A DNA stretch of 64,000 bases from Hymenobacter edaphi. Its GTDB lineage: Bacteria; Bacteroidota; Bacteroidia; Cytophagales; Hymenobacteraceae. Where the stretch lies: the NCBI RefSeq assembly GCF_003258365.1, contig NZ_QHKM01000003.1:434001-498000 (forward strand). Reading direction: 5' to 3'. A model generated the notes under the pieces. It was given only the letters and a program-made list of their open reading frames with translations, searched no databases and was not told where the DNA came from. The position numbers were made by a program, and so were the translations under genes. Positions 44,113 to 53,229 of this stretch are shown piece by piece; position 1 is the stretch's first letter; each line of letters opens with the position of its first letter.

Positions 44113-44823
44113 ATGCCACACGACCTGCCCAATCCGCTGGAAAACCTGCCGCTCAAGGCGCTGATTTTCGACATGGACGGCACCCTAATTCACAACATGG
44201 CCTTCCACCGCCGCGCCTGGGTTGATTTTCTGGGCCGGCACGGCATCCGGCTGACCGAGGAAGAATTCGAGCACCACAACCACGGCACGGGCGCGGAAAT
44301 CATCCGCCGCCTGTTCGGGGCCGAGCTGCCCGCCGCCGACGTGCAGCGCCTGGTGCAGGAGAAGGAAGCGCTGTACCGCCAGCAATACGGTCCGCACCTG
44401 CGCGCCCTGCCCGGCCTGCGCGAGTTCCTGACGGTGGCCCGCGCCCGGGGCCTGCGCCTGGCCCTGGCCACTGCCGGCGACGCGCCCAACATCGATTTCG
44501 TGCTCGACGGCCTGCGGCTGCGCCCCTACTTCGACGCCATCATCGGGGCCGAGCAGGTGCAGCGCGGCAAGCCCGACCCGGAAGTGTTTCTGCTGGCCGC
44601 CACCGCGCTGGGCGTGGCCCCGCAGGAGTGCCTGGTGTTCGAGGATTCCATGACCGGTATCGAAGCCGCCCGCCGCGCCCGCATGGCCGCCGTGGGCCTG
44701 GCCACTACGCACCCGGCCGAAGAGCTGCAAGGACTGGGCCTGGCGCAGATTGCCGCCGATTACACCCACCTGCACCTGCCCGAGCGCCGCGCCGAGGTGC
44801 TGCGTTGGCTGCAGCCGCAGTAG
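44113..44823 (+). CDS. HAD phosphatase, beta-phosphoglucomutase-like
   Basis: 236 residues. Motif I FDMDGTL (Asp20 nucleophile, Asp22), motif II in LALATAGDAPN, motif III Lys in RGKPDPEVFLL and motif IV FEDSMTGIEAA. An alpha-helical cap lies between motifs I and II, as in beta-phosphoglucomutase and related sugar phosphatases. Adjacent to the SemiSWEET gene, so a role in sugar-phosphate turnover is likely. Mutase versus phosphatase cannot be decided. Confidence 0.9.
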   Translation: MPHDLPNPLENLPLKALIFDMDGTLIHNMAFHRRAWVDFLGRHGIRLTEEEFEHHNHGTGAEIIRRLFGAELPAADVQRLVQEKEALYRQQYGPHLRALPGLREFLTVARARGLRLALATAGDAPNIDFVLDGLRLRPYFDAIIGAEQVQRGKPDPEVFLLAATALGVAPQECLVFEDSMTGIEAARRARMAAVGLATTHPAEELQGLGLAQIAADYTHLHLPERRAEVLRWLQPQ

Positions 44824-44844
44824 CTGCTCCAGCCGCAAACCCGA

Positions 44845-45040
44845 ACGTCATTCTGAGCGAAGCGAATAACCGCACGTGCTTCCTTGAACGAGCTAACAGA
44901 CCGTCATGCTGAGCCCCGCGAAGCATCTCTACCGCTTCGTTGAGTTGTTCGGTAGAGATGCTTCGCGGGGCTCAGCATGACGGTTTTCGCCTGGACGTCA
45001 GCACGCGAGATGTCTCGACAAGCTCGACATGACGTTCTTT
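44845..45040. repeat. CGTCAT-type repeat cluster
   Basis: Two units back to back: GCATCTCTACCGCTTCGTTG paired with GGTAGAGATGCTTCGCGGGG inside CGTCATGCTGAGC/GCTCAGCATGACG, flanked by CGTCATTCTGAGCGAAG and CTCGACATGACGTTC. Confidence 0.8.
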
Positions 45041-45068
45041 TTACTTCCCCTTTAGCCGCTGGGCCGCG

Positions 45069-46709
45069 TCAGGGCTGGGTCACGGTGATATTCTTGAACG
45101 TGGCCGTGCTGTTGTCGACGAAGATGCCCCAGCTGGTGCCGGGGGCGCGGTAGATGCGCGAGGTCAGGGCCGCCACGTGGTTGAGGTACACCACCACCAC
45201 CGAGTTTTCGAACACGATGGTCAGGTCGTACTCCACGCCGGGGCTGAGGGCGAAGGGCACGTCGTTGGTGGCCACGGTGGTGCTGCTGAGCTGGCTGCGC
45301 CGGGTGCGGTCGAAGCTAAAGCGCTGCTGGCCGGGCACGAAGCGCAGGCTGTACACGTCGTCGTACCCGTCGCAGGCGCCGAGCAGGAAGCCGAAGTCCT
45401 TGGCCGCGCTGCTGTACGACACGGTGCAGTGCAGCTTGTAGCGCGCGGGGCCGATGGGCGCGTAGAGCACGTTGGCCACGTCCTTATCGGCCGGGCTGCT
45501 GAGCCGGTACGACTCGGTGCCGGCCTGCACGTTGGTGACGTTGCCCCACTGGCTGTCCTTGCTCAGCGGCACCGCGCTGGTTTCGGCCCGGGTCTGGAGC
45601 GTGTGCGGAATGGTTACGGCCAGATCCTGGTTGGGCAGCTGGTAGAGCTTGTGCGTCACCAGGTTGCCGCCCCAGAGCCAGGCGCCGGTGTCGGTGTTGC
45701 CGGCCAGGCGGTTGGTCCAGCCGAAGATGTACCGGTCGCCGTATTGGTCGAGCACGGTCTTGGCCGCGTACAGGCCCTGGCCCTCGAAGCGGCTGGGGCC
45801 GCTGGGGGCGCTCCACGGGCCGGTCAGGGAGGTGCTTTTGCGGTAGTAGAGGTTTTTAGAGTTGATGTCGGAGAAAAGCAGGTAGTAGGTCGAGCCCTGC
45901 CTGAACAGCTCCGGCGTCTCCAGCATAAAGAAGTTATCGGGCCCGCCGTCGTAGAGCACGCCCTGGTAGGTCCAGTTGAGCAGGTTCGGGGAGGTGTACC
46001 GGGCAACGACGCCGCGCCACACGCCGCTGACGTTTTTGCGTGCCGCCACAATCATATGGTAGGTGCCGGTGGCCGAATCGAAGTACACGAACGGGTCCCG
46101 GAAGTTGTCGTTGTCGTCGAAGCCCTGCCCGGCCGGGGCGTAGATGGTGGCGAAGCTGGTGTTCTTGGTAAAGCTCTGATTCAGTGCCGGAGCCGTGGCC
46201 AGCATGATGCCCTCCTTGCGCGTCACGCAGCCGGAGGGGTAGTTGGGGTTGTGGCCGGTGTAGAAGGCGTAATAGGTGCTGCCCTTCTGCACGATGTGGC
46301 CAGTGCCGAGGGCAAAATCCTGCTTGCAGCCGTCGGCGCTGCAGGCCAGCTGCTGCCCGCCCGAGAGGTCGGCGAAGGCGGCGAAGTCGTCGGTCTGCAG
46401 GCCGTACCAGGGGTGGCGCTGGTTGGTCGCGTCGTTCCACACGTCCTTGAGGTAGAAGATTTTGAATTTGCCGGTCGGGGCCGTGGCGTCGTAGTAGGGC
46501 ATCACGTCGCCCACCGGGGCCAGGCCGTTGCCCAGCGGGTAGAAGCGGTAGTCGGGGCTTTCGGGGCGGGGCGTGCAGGTCAGCGCGTTGCTGCCGCTGG
46601 TGGTGCCGGGGCGCGCGGTGGTTAGCACGGCTTCTTTCTGGCAGCTGCCCAGGCACAGGGCCGCCGCTACGCCGCCGAGGAGCGGCAGCACGGAGTACAA
46701 ACGGTTCAT
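45069..46709 (-). CDS. GH32-like lipoprotein (clan GH-J)
   Basis: 546 residues. Lipoprotein signal with lipobox LCLGSC (Cys23), so surface- or periplasm-anchored. Propeller with GDVMPYYDATAPTGKFKIF, FRDPFVYFD (the RDP stabiliser) and ETPELF (general acid region). The C-terminal sandwich ends with VEYDLTIVFENSVVVVYLN, like the GH32 C domain. The canonical WMNDPNG of GH32 is replaced by GDVMPYYD, so the nucleophile is uncertain. Last gene of the fructan block; substrate probably a fructan or fructo-oligosaccharide. It could be a non-canonical fructosidase or a binding protein. Confidence 0.8.
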   Translation of the reverse strand: MNRLYSVLPLLGGVAAALCLGSCQKEAVLTTARPGTTSGSNALTCTPRPESPDYRFYPLGNGLAPVGDVMPYYDATAPTGKFKIFYLKDVWNDATNQRHPWYGLQTDDFAAFADLSGGQQLACSADGCKQDFALGTGHIVQKGSTYYAFYTGHNPNYPSGCVTRKEGIMLATAPALNQSFTKNTSFATIYAPAGQGFDDNDNFRDPFVYFDSATGTYHMIVAARKNVSGVWRGVVARYTSPNLLNWTYQGVLYDGGPDNFFMLETPELFRQGSTYYLLFSDINSKNLYYRKSTSLTGPWSAPSGPSRFEGQGLYAAKTVLDQYGDRYIFGWTNRLAGNTDTGAWLWGGNLVTHKLYQLPNQDLAVTIPHTLQTRAETSAVPLSKDSQWGNVTNVQAGTESYRLSSPADKDVANVLYAPIGPARYKLHCTVSYSSAAKDFGFLLGACDGYDDVYSLRFVPGQQRFSFDRTRRSQLSSTTVATNDVPFALSPGVEYDLTIVFENSVVVVYLNHVAALTSRIYRAPGTSWGIFVDNSTATFKNITVTQP

Positions 46710-46820
46710 AGGAAGTGGGTTGGGAATGGCAAAGCCCCACCGCCGCGCTTCCGGCTCGGGAAGCGGAAATCAGCAGCCGTGGGGCTTTGGGAGTAAGCAG
46801 GGGAAGGGCCAGCCGGATGG

Positions 46821-46914
46821 GGAGACGCCTACTTGCGTCTCGTCGTCCGCGCCATGTGGGCGTCGTCTGAATGTCAGTCGTTCAACGACGAGACGCAAGG
46901 TTGTGTCTCTACAT
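46821..46914. repeat. GAGACGCA-type inverted repeat
   Basis: GGAGACGCCTACTTGCGTCT and GTTCAACGACGAGACGCAAG pair; second copy of the 38625-38724 element. A smaller hairpin (CAAAGCCCCAC/GTGGGGCTTTG, 46730-46789) lies just downstream. Confidence 0.7.
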
Positions 46915-46933
46915 CGTCGGCTACGATGGCGCG

Positions 46934-48466
46934 CTAGTTCGCGTCGGGGGCCAGCTTGGCGTAGTCGAACTCGCTGATGACGAGGCCGGCCGAGGAGCGG
47001 AGCTTGAGCGTGGTGTAGGGCTCCGAGGGGAAAAACAGCTCGGTCATGGTGGTCAGCCCGCCGTCGGCAAACAGCTCCACGGAGGTGGCGTCGAAGAGCA
47101 GGGTGAGGTCGGCGCCGGCGGTGGTGGCGCGGCGCGGGGCGGGGTGGCGGCCGGCGAATTTGGCGCTGAAGCCGCTGGGGCCGGCTTTCGTGCGGTCTAC
47201 GAAGTACTGATTGGCCTTTTTGTCGTAGCCGATGAGCAGCTCCTCGCCGCGCTTGTTGCCGAGCACCAGGCTGAAATCGGTGAGCTGGGCGGTGCTCAGC
47301 TCCAGGCGCATCTTGTCGCTGAGGGGCTGGGGCAGGCGCGTGGTCAGGTCCAGCTCGGTTTTCACCGGCAGGCCGGTGAGGTGCACGGCGCCGGGCTGCA
47401 TCAGCTGGGCCACTTCCTGCGCCGGCCGCGAGGTCAGGTATACTTCCTTGCCGACGCGCTGCAGCGCCAGCTCGCGGGGCACCGTCATGGCATTGCGCCA
47501 GGGCGAGGTGGGCACCTGGTTGGCGTACTCCCAGTTGCTCATCCAGCCCAGGAAGAGGCGGCGGCCGTTAGGGGCGTTGTTCCAGGTCACGCCGGCGTAG
47601 TTGTCGGTGCCGTAGTCCACCCATTTGGTGGGCGGCGCGGCCTGGTCGGGCGTGAATTTCTTGCCGTCGAACTGCCCGAGGAAGTACTGCGTGGCCGAGC
47701 CGCCGTTGGGCCCGCCGGGGTTGATGCTCACCAGCAGCACCCACTTGGTTTTGCCGTCCACGGTCAGCGGAAACAGGTCGGGGCACTCCCACACGCCGCC
47801 GTGGGCGCCCAGCTTGGCCCCGAACTCGCTTTCCTTGGTCCACTGCTTCAGGTTCGGCGAAGAAAAGAACGTGATGCGGTCCTTGGTGGCCAGGGTCATG
47901 ATCCACTTCTTGGCCGCGGCGTTCCAGCTCACCTTCGGGTCGCGGAAGTCCTGGATGCCGGGGTTGGGCAGCACCGGGTTGCCGGCGTACTTGGTCCAGG
48001 TCTGGCCGCCGTCGAGGCTGTAGGCCAGGCTCTGGTACTGGTGCTTGTTGGTTTTTTTCTTTTCCTCCGGGTCGTTGTGGTGGGTGAAGATGGCCACCAG
48101 GGCGTTTTTGCCGAAGCCGGCGGTGTTGTCCTTGTCCACCACCGCCGAGCCGGAGAAAATCCAGCCCAGCTTATCCGGGTACAGCGCAATGGGCTGCTCC
48201 TGCCAGTGCACGAGGTCCTGGCTGGTGGCGTGGCCCCAGTGCATCGGGCCCCACACCATGGCGTCGGGGTAGTGCTGGAAAAACAGGTGGTAGGTGCCAT
48301 TCACGTACACCATGCCGTTGGGGTCGTTCATCCACATCCTGGCCGGCGAGAAGTGGTAGCTCGGCCGGTACTGCGGCGTGGCGGGCGGAATGGGCGCGGC
48401 CGGGGTCTGGGCCTGGCTGGTAGCGGCGGCCGTCAGCAGAGAAAGGGCCAGCAGAAGTCGTTTCAT
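46934..48466 (-). CDS. Glycoside hydrolase family 32 (levanase/inulinase type)
   Basis: 510 residues with a signal peptide (about 1-20). All three GH32 catalytic blocks are canonical: nucleophile Asp48 in MWMNDPNGM, stabiliser in FRDPKV, acid/base Glu in VWECPDLFPL. The C-terminal sandwich ends with VELFADGGLTTMTE. It hydrolyses beta-fructosidic bonds to release fructose, which the porter and fructokinase next to it would use. Confidence 0.96.
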   Translation of the reverse strand: MKRLLLALSLLTAAATSQAQTPAAPIPPATPQYRPSYHFSPARMWMNDPNGMVYVNGTYHLFFQHYPDAMVWGPMHWGHATSQDLVHWQEQPIALYPDKLGWIFSGSAVVDKDNTAGFGKNALVAIFTHHNDPEEKKKTNKHQYQSLAYSLDGGQTWTKYAGNPVLPNPGIQDFRDPKVSWNAAAKKWIMTLATKDRITFFSSPNLKQWTKESEFGAKLGAHGGVWECPDLFPLTVDGKTKWVLLVSINPGGPNGGSATQYFLGQFDGKKFTPDQAAPPTKWVDYGTDNYAGVTWNNAPNGRRLFLGWMSNWEYANQVPTSPWRNAMTVPRELALQRVGKEVYLTSRPAQEVAQLMQPGAVHLTGLPVKTELDLTTRLPQPLSDKMRLELSTAQLTDFSLVLGNKRGEELLIGYDKKANQYFVDRTKAGPSGFSAKFAGRHPAPRRATTAGADLTLLFDATSVELFADGGLTTMTELFFPSEPYTTLKLRSSAGLVISEFDYAKLAPDAN

Positions 48467-48506
48467 GGGGTGGGAAAGAATCGAAGGAAACAGGAGCGGA
48501 AGAGGC

Positions 48507-48617
48507 CGTCATGTCGAGCGAAGTCGAGACATCTCGCCTGCTGATGCCGGATAGTAATCTTTGTTCAACGAGGAAATTACTACACGAGCGAGATGTCTCG
48601 ACTTCGCTCGACATGAC
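48507..48617. repeat. CGTCATGTCGAGCG-type inverted repeat
   Basis: CGTCATGTCGAGCGAAGTCG and GAGACATCTCGC face GCGAGATGTCTCG and CTTCGCTCGACATGACG, nearly perfect over 30 bp. Between the fructokinase and GH32 genes. Confidence 0.85.
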
Positions 48618-48629
48618 GTACCAGAAGGG

Positions 48630-49529
48630 TTACGAAATAGCCTGCTCGGCCAGCAGCGCGTGCACCTGCGCCTCGCTGAAAGCGGGCGTGGCGCCGTAGT
48701 GCGTGGCCACCAGCGCCCCGGTGGCGCAGGCAAAGTGCAGACACTCGCCCGGCTCCTGCCCGGCCAGCCAGCCCTTCAGCAGCGCGGCCAGAAACGAGTC
48801 GCCGCTGCCGATGGTGTCCTTCACCTCCACGCGCACGCCGGGGGCGCGGTAGAGGTGGCCCCGGGTCCAGAGCAGGGCCCCGTCGGCGCCGCAGGTGACG
48901 CACACGGCCTGCAGATCGAAGCGCGTGGCCAGCCACTGCATGGCGGCGGGGCGGTCGGCCGCGGCGCCGGATTCCTGCCCGAACCAGCCCATGATTTCGG
49001 CCAGCTCGTGGTGGTTCATCTTCACCAGATCGGCCTTCTGCAGCAGGTACTTCACCACTTCCTTGGTGTAGTGTGGCGGGCGCATGTTCACGTCGAACAC
49101 GTTGAAGCGCGCGTGTTCGATGAGCCGGTACAGCGTTTCGCGGGTGGCGGCGCTGCGGGCCGACAAGCTGCCGAACACGAACATATCGGCCTGCTCCACC
49201 AGCGCGTCGAGCCGGGCCTCGTGCTGAATGTAGTCCCAGGCCACGGGCTGCACGATTTTGTAGGTCACTTCCTGGGCGTCGTCCACGTTGGCCTTCACCA
49301 CGCCGGTGAGGTGGGTGCGGCCGAGCTGCACGTAGTCGGTGCTCAGCCCTTTCGAGGCCACAAAATCGAGCAGCTCGGTGCCCAAATCGTCGTCGCCGAC
49401 GCGGCTGATGAGCTGGGTGGGCACGCCGAGCTGGTGCAGGTGCACGGCCACGTTGAAGGGCGCGCCGCCGGGCTGCTTGCCCGAGGGCAGCACGTCCCAG
49501 AGAATTTCGCCGAAGCAGACAACTGACAT
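48630..49529 (-). CDS. PfkB-family fructokinase
   Basis: 299 residues from the ATG at 49529. N-terminal CFGEILWDVLPSGKQPGGAPFNVAVHLHQLG-type block (split here: GEILWDVLPSG and PGGAPFNVA) and the C-terminal ATP/catalytic motif VKDTIGSGDSFLAALLKG with the base Asp in GSGDSF. It phosphorylates fructose, consistent with the adjacent fructanase and porter. The GTGA-heptad repeat fills the upstream gap to the MFS gene. Confidence 0.93.
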   Translation of the reverse strand: MSVVCFGEILWDVLPSGKQPGGAPFNVAVHLHQLGVPTQLISRVGDDDLGTELLDFVASKGLSTDYVQLGRTHLTGVVKANVDDAQEVTYKIVQPVAWDYIQHEARLDALVEQADMFVFGSLSARSAATRETLYRLIEHARFNVFDVNMRPPHYTKEVVKYLLQKADLVKMNHHELAEIMGWFGQESGAAADRPAAMQWLATRFDLQAVCVTCGADGALLWTRGHLYRAPGVRVEVKDTIGSGDSFLAALLKGWLAGQEPGECLHFACATGALVATHYGATPAFSEAQVHALLAEQAIS

Positions 49530-49530
49530 A

Positions 49531-49642
49531 TGGTGAGATAGTGAAATGGTGAATGGGTGAGTTTGGGAAAGCGGCGTCGGCACAGGTTCAATGTTAAGCT
49601 GAACATCAAAACTCACCAGTTCACCACCTCATCATCTCACCT
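49531..49642. repeat. GTGA-heptad inverted repeat filling an operon gap
   Basis: TGGTGAGATAGTGAAATGG and its facing partner ACTCACCAGTTCACCACC run between the fructokinase start and the sugar porter stop with almost no other sequence. Confidence 0.8.
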
Positions 49643-50977
49643 CTAATGAAGGACCAGCGTCTTTTCCAGCTGTTCCAGCGAGGTGCCCTTGGTTTCGGGC
49701 ATCAGGCGCCACACGAAGAGCAGCTGCAGCACCATCATGGCGCAGAAAAAGGCGAAGGTATTGCCGCCGCCGAGCCGCTCGGCCAGAGGCGGGAAGGCAA
49801 AGGCAATAACGGCGGCCATCACCCAGTGCGTGCTGGAGCCCAAAGCCTGGCCTTTGGCGCGCACCACGTTGGGGAAGATTTCGGAAATGAACACCCAGAT
49901 GACGGCGCCCTGCGAGAAGGCGAAGAACGCAATGTAGACGAACAACAGCCCCGGCACCAGCATGCCGCCGAAGGCCGTGAAGTTTTCGGAGTAAAACGCC
50001 CAGGCCACCAGGGCTAGCGTGGCAATGAGTCCGAACGAGCCGATGAGCATGAGCTTGCGGCGGCCAAACTGGTCGATAACCTGGCGGGCCAGCAGGGTGA
50101 AGACGAAGTTGACCAGCCCCAGCCCGGCCGAGGAGAGCAGGGCCGAGCTTTTGCCCAGGCCGGTCATTTCGAAGATGCGCGGGGCGTAGTAAATGATGGC
50201 GTTGATGCCCGATACCTGGTTGAACAGGGCGAAGAGCACCGCCAGCATTACCGGCGTGCGATACTGCGCGGCCAGCAAGGAGGCGCCGCCGGCCGCGGCG
50301 TCGGCGGCGTTGGTGGTCAGGATGTCGGTGGTGAGCTGGTCGGCGGTGCGGGCATCCACCCGGCGCAGCACGGCGCGGCCTTCCTCCACCCGGCCCTGCC
50401 CGATCAGCCAGCGCGGGCTTTCGGGCACGCGGAACAGCAAGAGGAAAAACGCCAGCGCCGGCGCGGCCTGCACGCCCAGCATCCAGCGCCAGTCGTTTTC
50501 GCCGAGGCCGGTGAGCAGGTAGTTCGAGAGGTAGGCGGCCAGGATGCCGAACACGATGTTGAACTGGAACATGGCCACCATCTGCCCGCGCTTGGCGGCC
50601 GGGGCCACTTCCGAAATGTAGAGCGGGGCCGTCACCGACGAGGCGCCCACGCCCAGCCCGCCCAGGAAGCGGAACAGCATGAAGGCGTACCAGTTCGAGG
50701 TCAGCGCCGCGCCCAGGGCCGACACGAGGTAGAGCACCGCAATCCAGACCAGCGTCTGGCGCCGCCCCAGCCGGTCCGACGGGATGCCGCCGAAAATGGC
50801 CCCGAACACCGTGCCGATCAGCGCCACGGCAATGGTGAAGCCGTGCTCCACCGAGCTAAGCCCCCAGAGCTGCTGAATGGCCTTTTCGGCCCCGGAAATG
50901 ACGGCCGTATCGAAGCCGAACAGGAAGCCCCCGAGCGCCACGACCAGGGACCAGAAAAATACGTTGCTGTTGTTCAC
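49643..50977 (-). CDS. MFS sugar porter
   Basis: 444 residues with 12 membrane helices. Sugar-porter signatures: GFLFGFDTAVISGA at the start, SDRLGRRQ, PESPRWLIGQGR after helix 6, QVSGINAIIYYAPRIF and PETKGTSLE at the end. It imports a hexose, most likely fructose, with protons. Between SusD and fructokinase in the same direction. Confidence 0.95.
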   Translation of the reverse strand: MNNSNVFFWSLVVALGGFLFGFDTAVISGAEKAIQQLWGLSSVEHGFTIAVALIGTVFGAIFGGIPSDRLGRRQTLVWIAVLYLVSALGAALTSNWYAFMLFRFLGGLGVGASSVTAPLYISEVAPAAKRGQMVAMFQFNIVFGILAAYLSNYLLTGLGENDWRWMLGVQAAPALAFFLLLFRVPESPRWLIGQGRVEEGRAVLRRVDARTADQLTTDILTTNAADAAAGGASLLAAQYRTPVMLAVLFALFNQVSGINAIIYYAPRIFEMTGLGKSSALLSSAGLGLVNFVFTLLARQVIDQFGRRKLMLIGSFGLIATLALVAWAFYSENFTAFGGMLVPGLLFVYIAFFAFSQGAVIWVFISEIFPNVVRAKGQALGSSTHWVMAAVIAFAFPPLAERLGGGNTFAFFCAMMVLQLLFVWRLMPETKGTSLEQLEKTLVLH

Positions 50978-51334
50978 GGCGGAAAGGGTTGTAGAAGCGC
51001 CCGCGGGGAAAAGCAGCGGCTTCCGGATGGGTGGTTATGGGTTATATACGAGGGCGTTATCGAAAAGAAAATGGCCGTGCCAGGCGCGCCGGGGCATCCA
51101 TGTGCCGCCGCCGTCAAGCCCGTTCACTCATCAGGCTCCCTATCCCCAGGAGCGGCGGCGGATGCTGGCTCGCGCCATTCCCACAACCCGGCGCCCCCGA
51201 CACGGCTTTTCCTTCGGACGGTGAGATGGTGAGGTGGTGAACTGGTGAGTTTTGATGTTCTAGCCACGCAGGTCTGCGCATTTCGCACCACGCGCACATC
51301 AACTCACCATCTCACTATTTCACCATCTCACCGC
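50978..51334. other. Gap between SusD and the sugar porter
   Basis: 357 bp. The SusD-proximal third (51219-51333) is a GTGA-heptad inverted repeat. The rest shows no promoter or gene that I can support. Confidence 0.5.
51219..51333. repeat. GTGA-heptad inverted repeat after SusD
   Basis: CGGTGAGATGGTGAGGTGG and GTGAGTTTTGATGTT face ACATCAACTCACCATC and CACCATCTCACCG. It ends 2 bp before the SusD stop codon. Confidence 0.85.
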
Positions 51335-53062
51335 TTACCAACCCGGGTTCTGCTGGTAGCGGCCCTGGCTGAAGTTGATCTGGTTGAGCGGGATGGGCAG
51401 GTACTCGTCGCGGCCACGGGTGAAATTGGCGTTCTGCAGGTACGAGCGGCGGGTTTTCTCCACCCGGAAGTACTCGTTCAGGTAGTCGGCGGCAATGCCC
51501 CAGCGCACCAGGTCGAAGAAGCGCGAGCCTTCCATCGCAAACTCCAGGCGCCGCTCCCAGCGCAGGGCCTCGCGGGCGTACTGCTGCGTCCACACGCCGG
51601 CCGGGTACTGGCCGATGCGGTAGTTCGAGGTGGCCTGCCCGTTGCTCTGCTTGAGCAGGCTGGTGCTGCTTTGGGCGCGCTGCCGGATCTGGTTGATGAT
51701 GGGGAGGGCCTCGGCTTGCCGGCCCAGCTCGATGAGGGCCTCGGCCTTCCACAGCAGCACGTCGGCGTAGCGGATGACGGCCCAGTTCTTGGTGCTGCTC
51801 ATGAAGGGCGGCAGCTTCTGAAAGGCCGGGTCGTTGGGCCCCACCAGCTCTTTCTGCGACATAAACTGCCCGTACACGTCGGGCACGCGCACCCAGGCGC
51901 GCTGGAACACGAACGAGGGGTCGTATTTCCAGGGGTGGGTCGGAATGGCCACGGTGTGGTCGAGGCGCGGGTCCACGGTGTTGGTCTGGAAGTCGGCCGG
52001 GGCCGTCAGGCTGCTGGTGTTGAAAGTGGTGAACAGCGGCAGACCCTGTGCATCGGTTTTGAAGGCGTTGACCAGGTTCTGGCTGGGCTGGTGGAAGCTG
52101 CAGCAGCCGAATTCCGAGTTCATCGGGTAGTTCAGCTTGTTGCCCTGGTTGATGCGCCCGCGCGGCGTGCCGTCGTCCTTGGAAAACTGGATGGCAAACA
52201 CCGACTCCGAGCCGTTGTCGAAGGCCGACATGAAGTTGTTGCCGAAGTCGGTGTACAAGGAATGCTTGCCCGCGCCGATGATTTCGTTGGTCAGGCGCAA
52301 CACCTCCTGCAGCTTGGCCTGGTCGACGCTCGTTACCTGGTGGTTGGTCTCGTTCTGCACGTAGGCCTGAAACAGCCGCACCTTGGCCAGATACGCCTTG
52401 GCCGCCACCTGGCTGGCCCGGCCCACCTCGCCCGGCGTCACGGGCAGGTTCGCGGCCCCGAACTGGAAGTCGTCGGCAATCTTATCCCACAGCGCCTGGC
52501 TGGTCAGCGCCACGTTCGACACCTGGTCGTACTGGTCCACCGGCACGTTTTCGTCGAGGTAGGGCACGCGGTCGAACAGCTCCTTGAGGATGAAGTAGAA
52601 ATGCCCGCGCAGAAAGCGCGCCTCGGCGATGCGCACGTTGCGGTTGGGCATCTGCGCGTCGGTCACGGCCCCCAGGCGGCGCAGCGCGTCGTTGGCCCGG
52701 CCGATGCCCACGAACAGGCGGAACCACACCTCATCGGTGTTGCCCACGTCGGTGCGGTTGTAGGTGAAGGTTTCGTAGAAGTGGAAGCCTTCGATGTCGC
52801 CAATGCCGCCGCCGCCCTTGTAGGCGTCGCCGGAGCGCAGGTTGCCGTAGGGCCACAGCGAGGTGTAGGGCACCGTGAAGCCGTCGTTGGCCAGGGCCGA
52901 GTACGCGGCAATGACCTGCTTGTCGGCGTTTTCGGGGGTGTTCAGCTGCTCGTCGCTGAGCGCGCCGCGCGGCGGCACGTCCAGAAAGTCCTTGTCGTTG
53001 CAGCCGGTGGTGCCGAAGGTCAGCAGGGCCGCGGCCAGGGTGAGTACGTGTATGGATTTCAT
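51335..53062 (-). CDS. SusD/RagB-family nutrient-binding lipoprotein
   Basis: 575 residues. Lipobox around Cys21 (TFGTTGCNDKDFLD), typical start DFLDVPPRGALSDEQL, TPR-like helices (ARFLRGHFYFILKELFDRVP) and the C-terminal signature RWERRLEFAMEGSRFFDLVRW. It sits on the cell surface and hands glycans to the SusC channel encoded just upstream. Given the downstream GH32 and fructokinase genes, the ligand is probably a fructan. Confidence 0.96.
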   Translation of the reverse strand: MKSIHVLTLAAALLTFGTTGCNDKDFLDVPPRGALSDEQLNTPENADKQVIAAYSALANDGFTVPYTSLWPYGNLRSGDAYKGGGGIGDIEGFHFYETFTYNRTDVGNTDEVWFRLFVGIGRANDALRRLGAVTDAQMPNRNVRIAEARFLRGHFYFILKELFDRVPYLDENVPVDQYDQVSNVALTSQALWDKIADDFQFGAANLPVTPGEVGRASQVAAKAYLAKVRLFQAYVQNETNHQVTSVDQAKLQEVLRLTNEIIGAGKHSLYTDFGNNFMSAFDNGSESVFAIQFSKDDGTPRGRINQGNKLNYPMNSEFGCCSFHQPSQNLVNAFKTDAQGLPLFTTFNTSSLTAPADFQTNTVDPRLDHTVAIPTHPWKYDPSFVFQRAWVRVPDVYGQFMSQKELVGPNDPAFQKLPPFMSSTKNWAVIRYADVLLWKAEALIELGRQAEALPIINQIRQRAQSSTSLLKQSNGQATSNYRIGQYPAGVWTQQYAREALRWERRLEFAMEGSRFFDLVRWGIAADYLNEYFRVEKTRRSYLQNANFTRGRDEYLPIPLNQINFSQGRYQQNPGW

Positions 53063-53104
53063 CGTGGGAAGCAGGATTGGGGAGGTGGGAAGTGGGCAGC
53101 AGCC

Positions 53105-53185
53105 CTATCGATTGCCCAGGGTTTAAACCCTGGGCTAGTGAGGGTGCGAAGCGGTAGAGATGCTTCGACTGCGCTCAGCATGACG
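53105..53185. repeat. TTTAAA palindrome plus CGTCAT-type half unit
   Basis: CTATCGATTGCCCAGGG with TTTAAA centre (53105-53142), then GGTAGAGATGCTTCGACTGC and CTCAGCATGACG. Lies between SusC and SusD. Confidence 0.75.
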
Positions 53186-53229
53186 TGCTGGTGTGCTCGT
53201 TCTTTTCCGGTCGTTCTTTGCTAGCCGTT

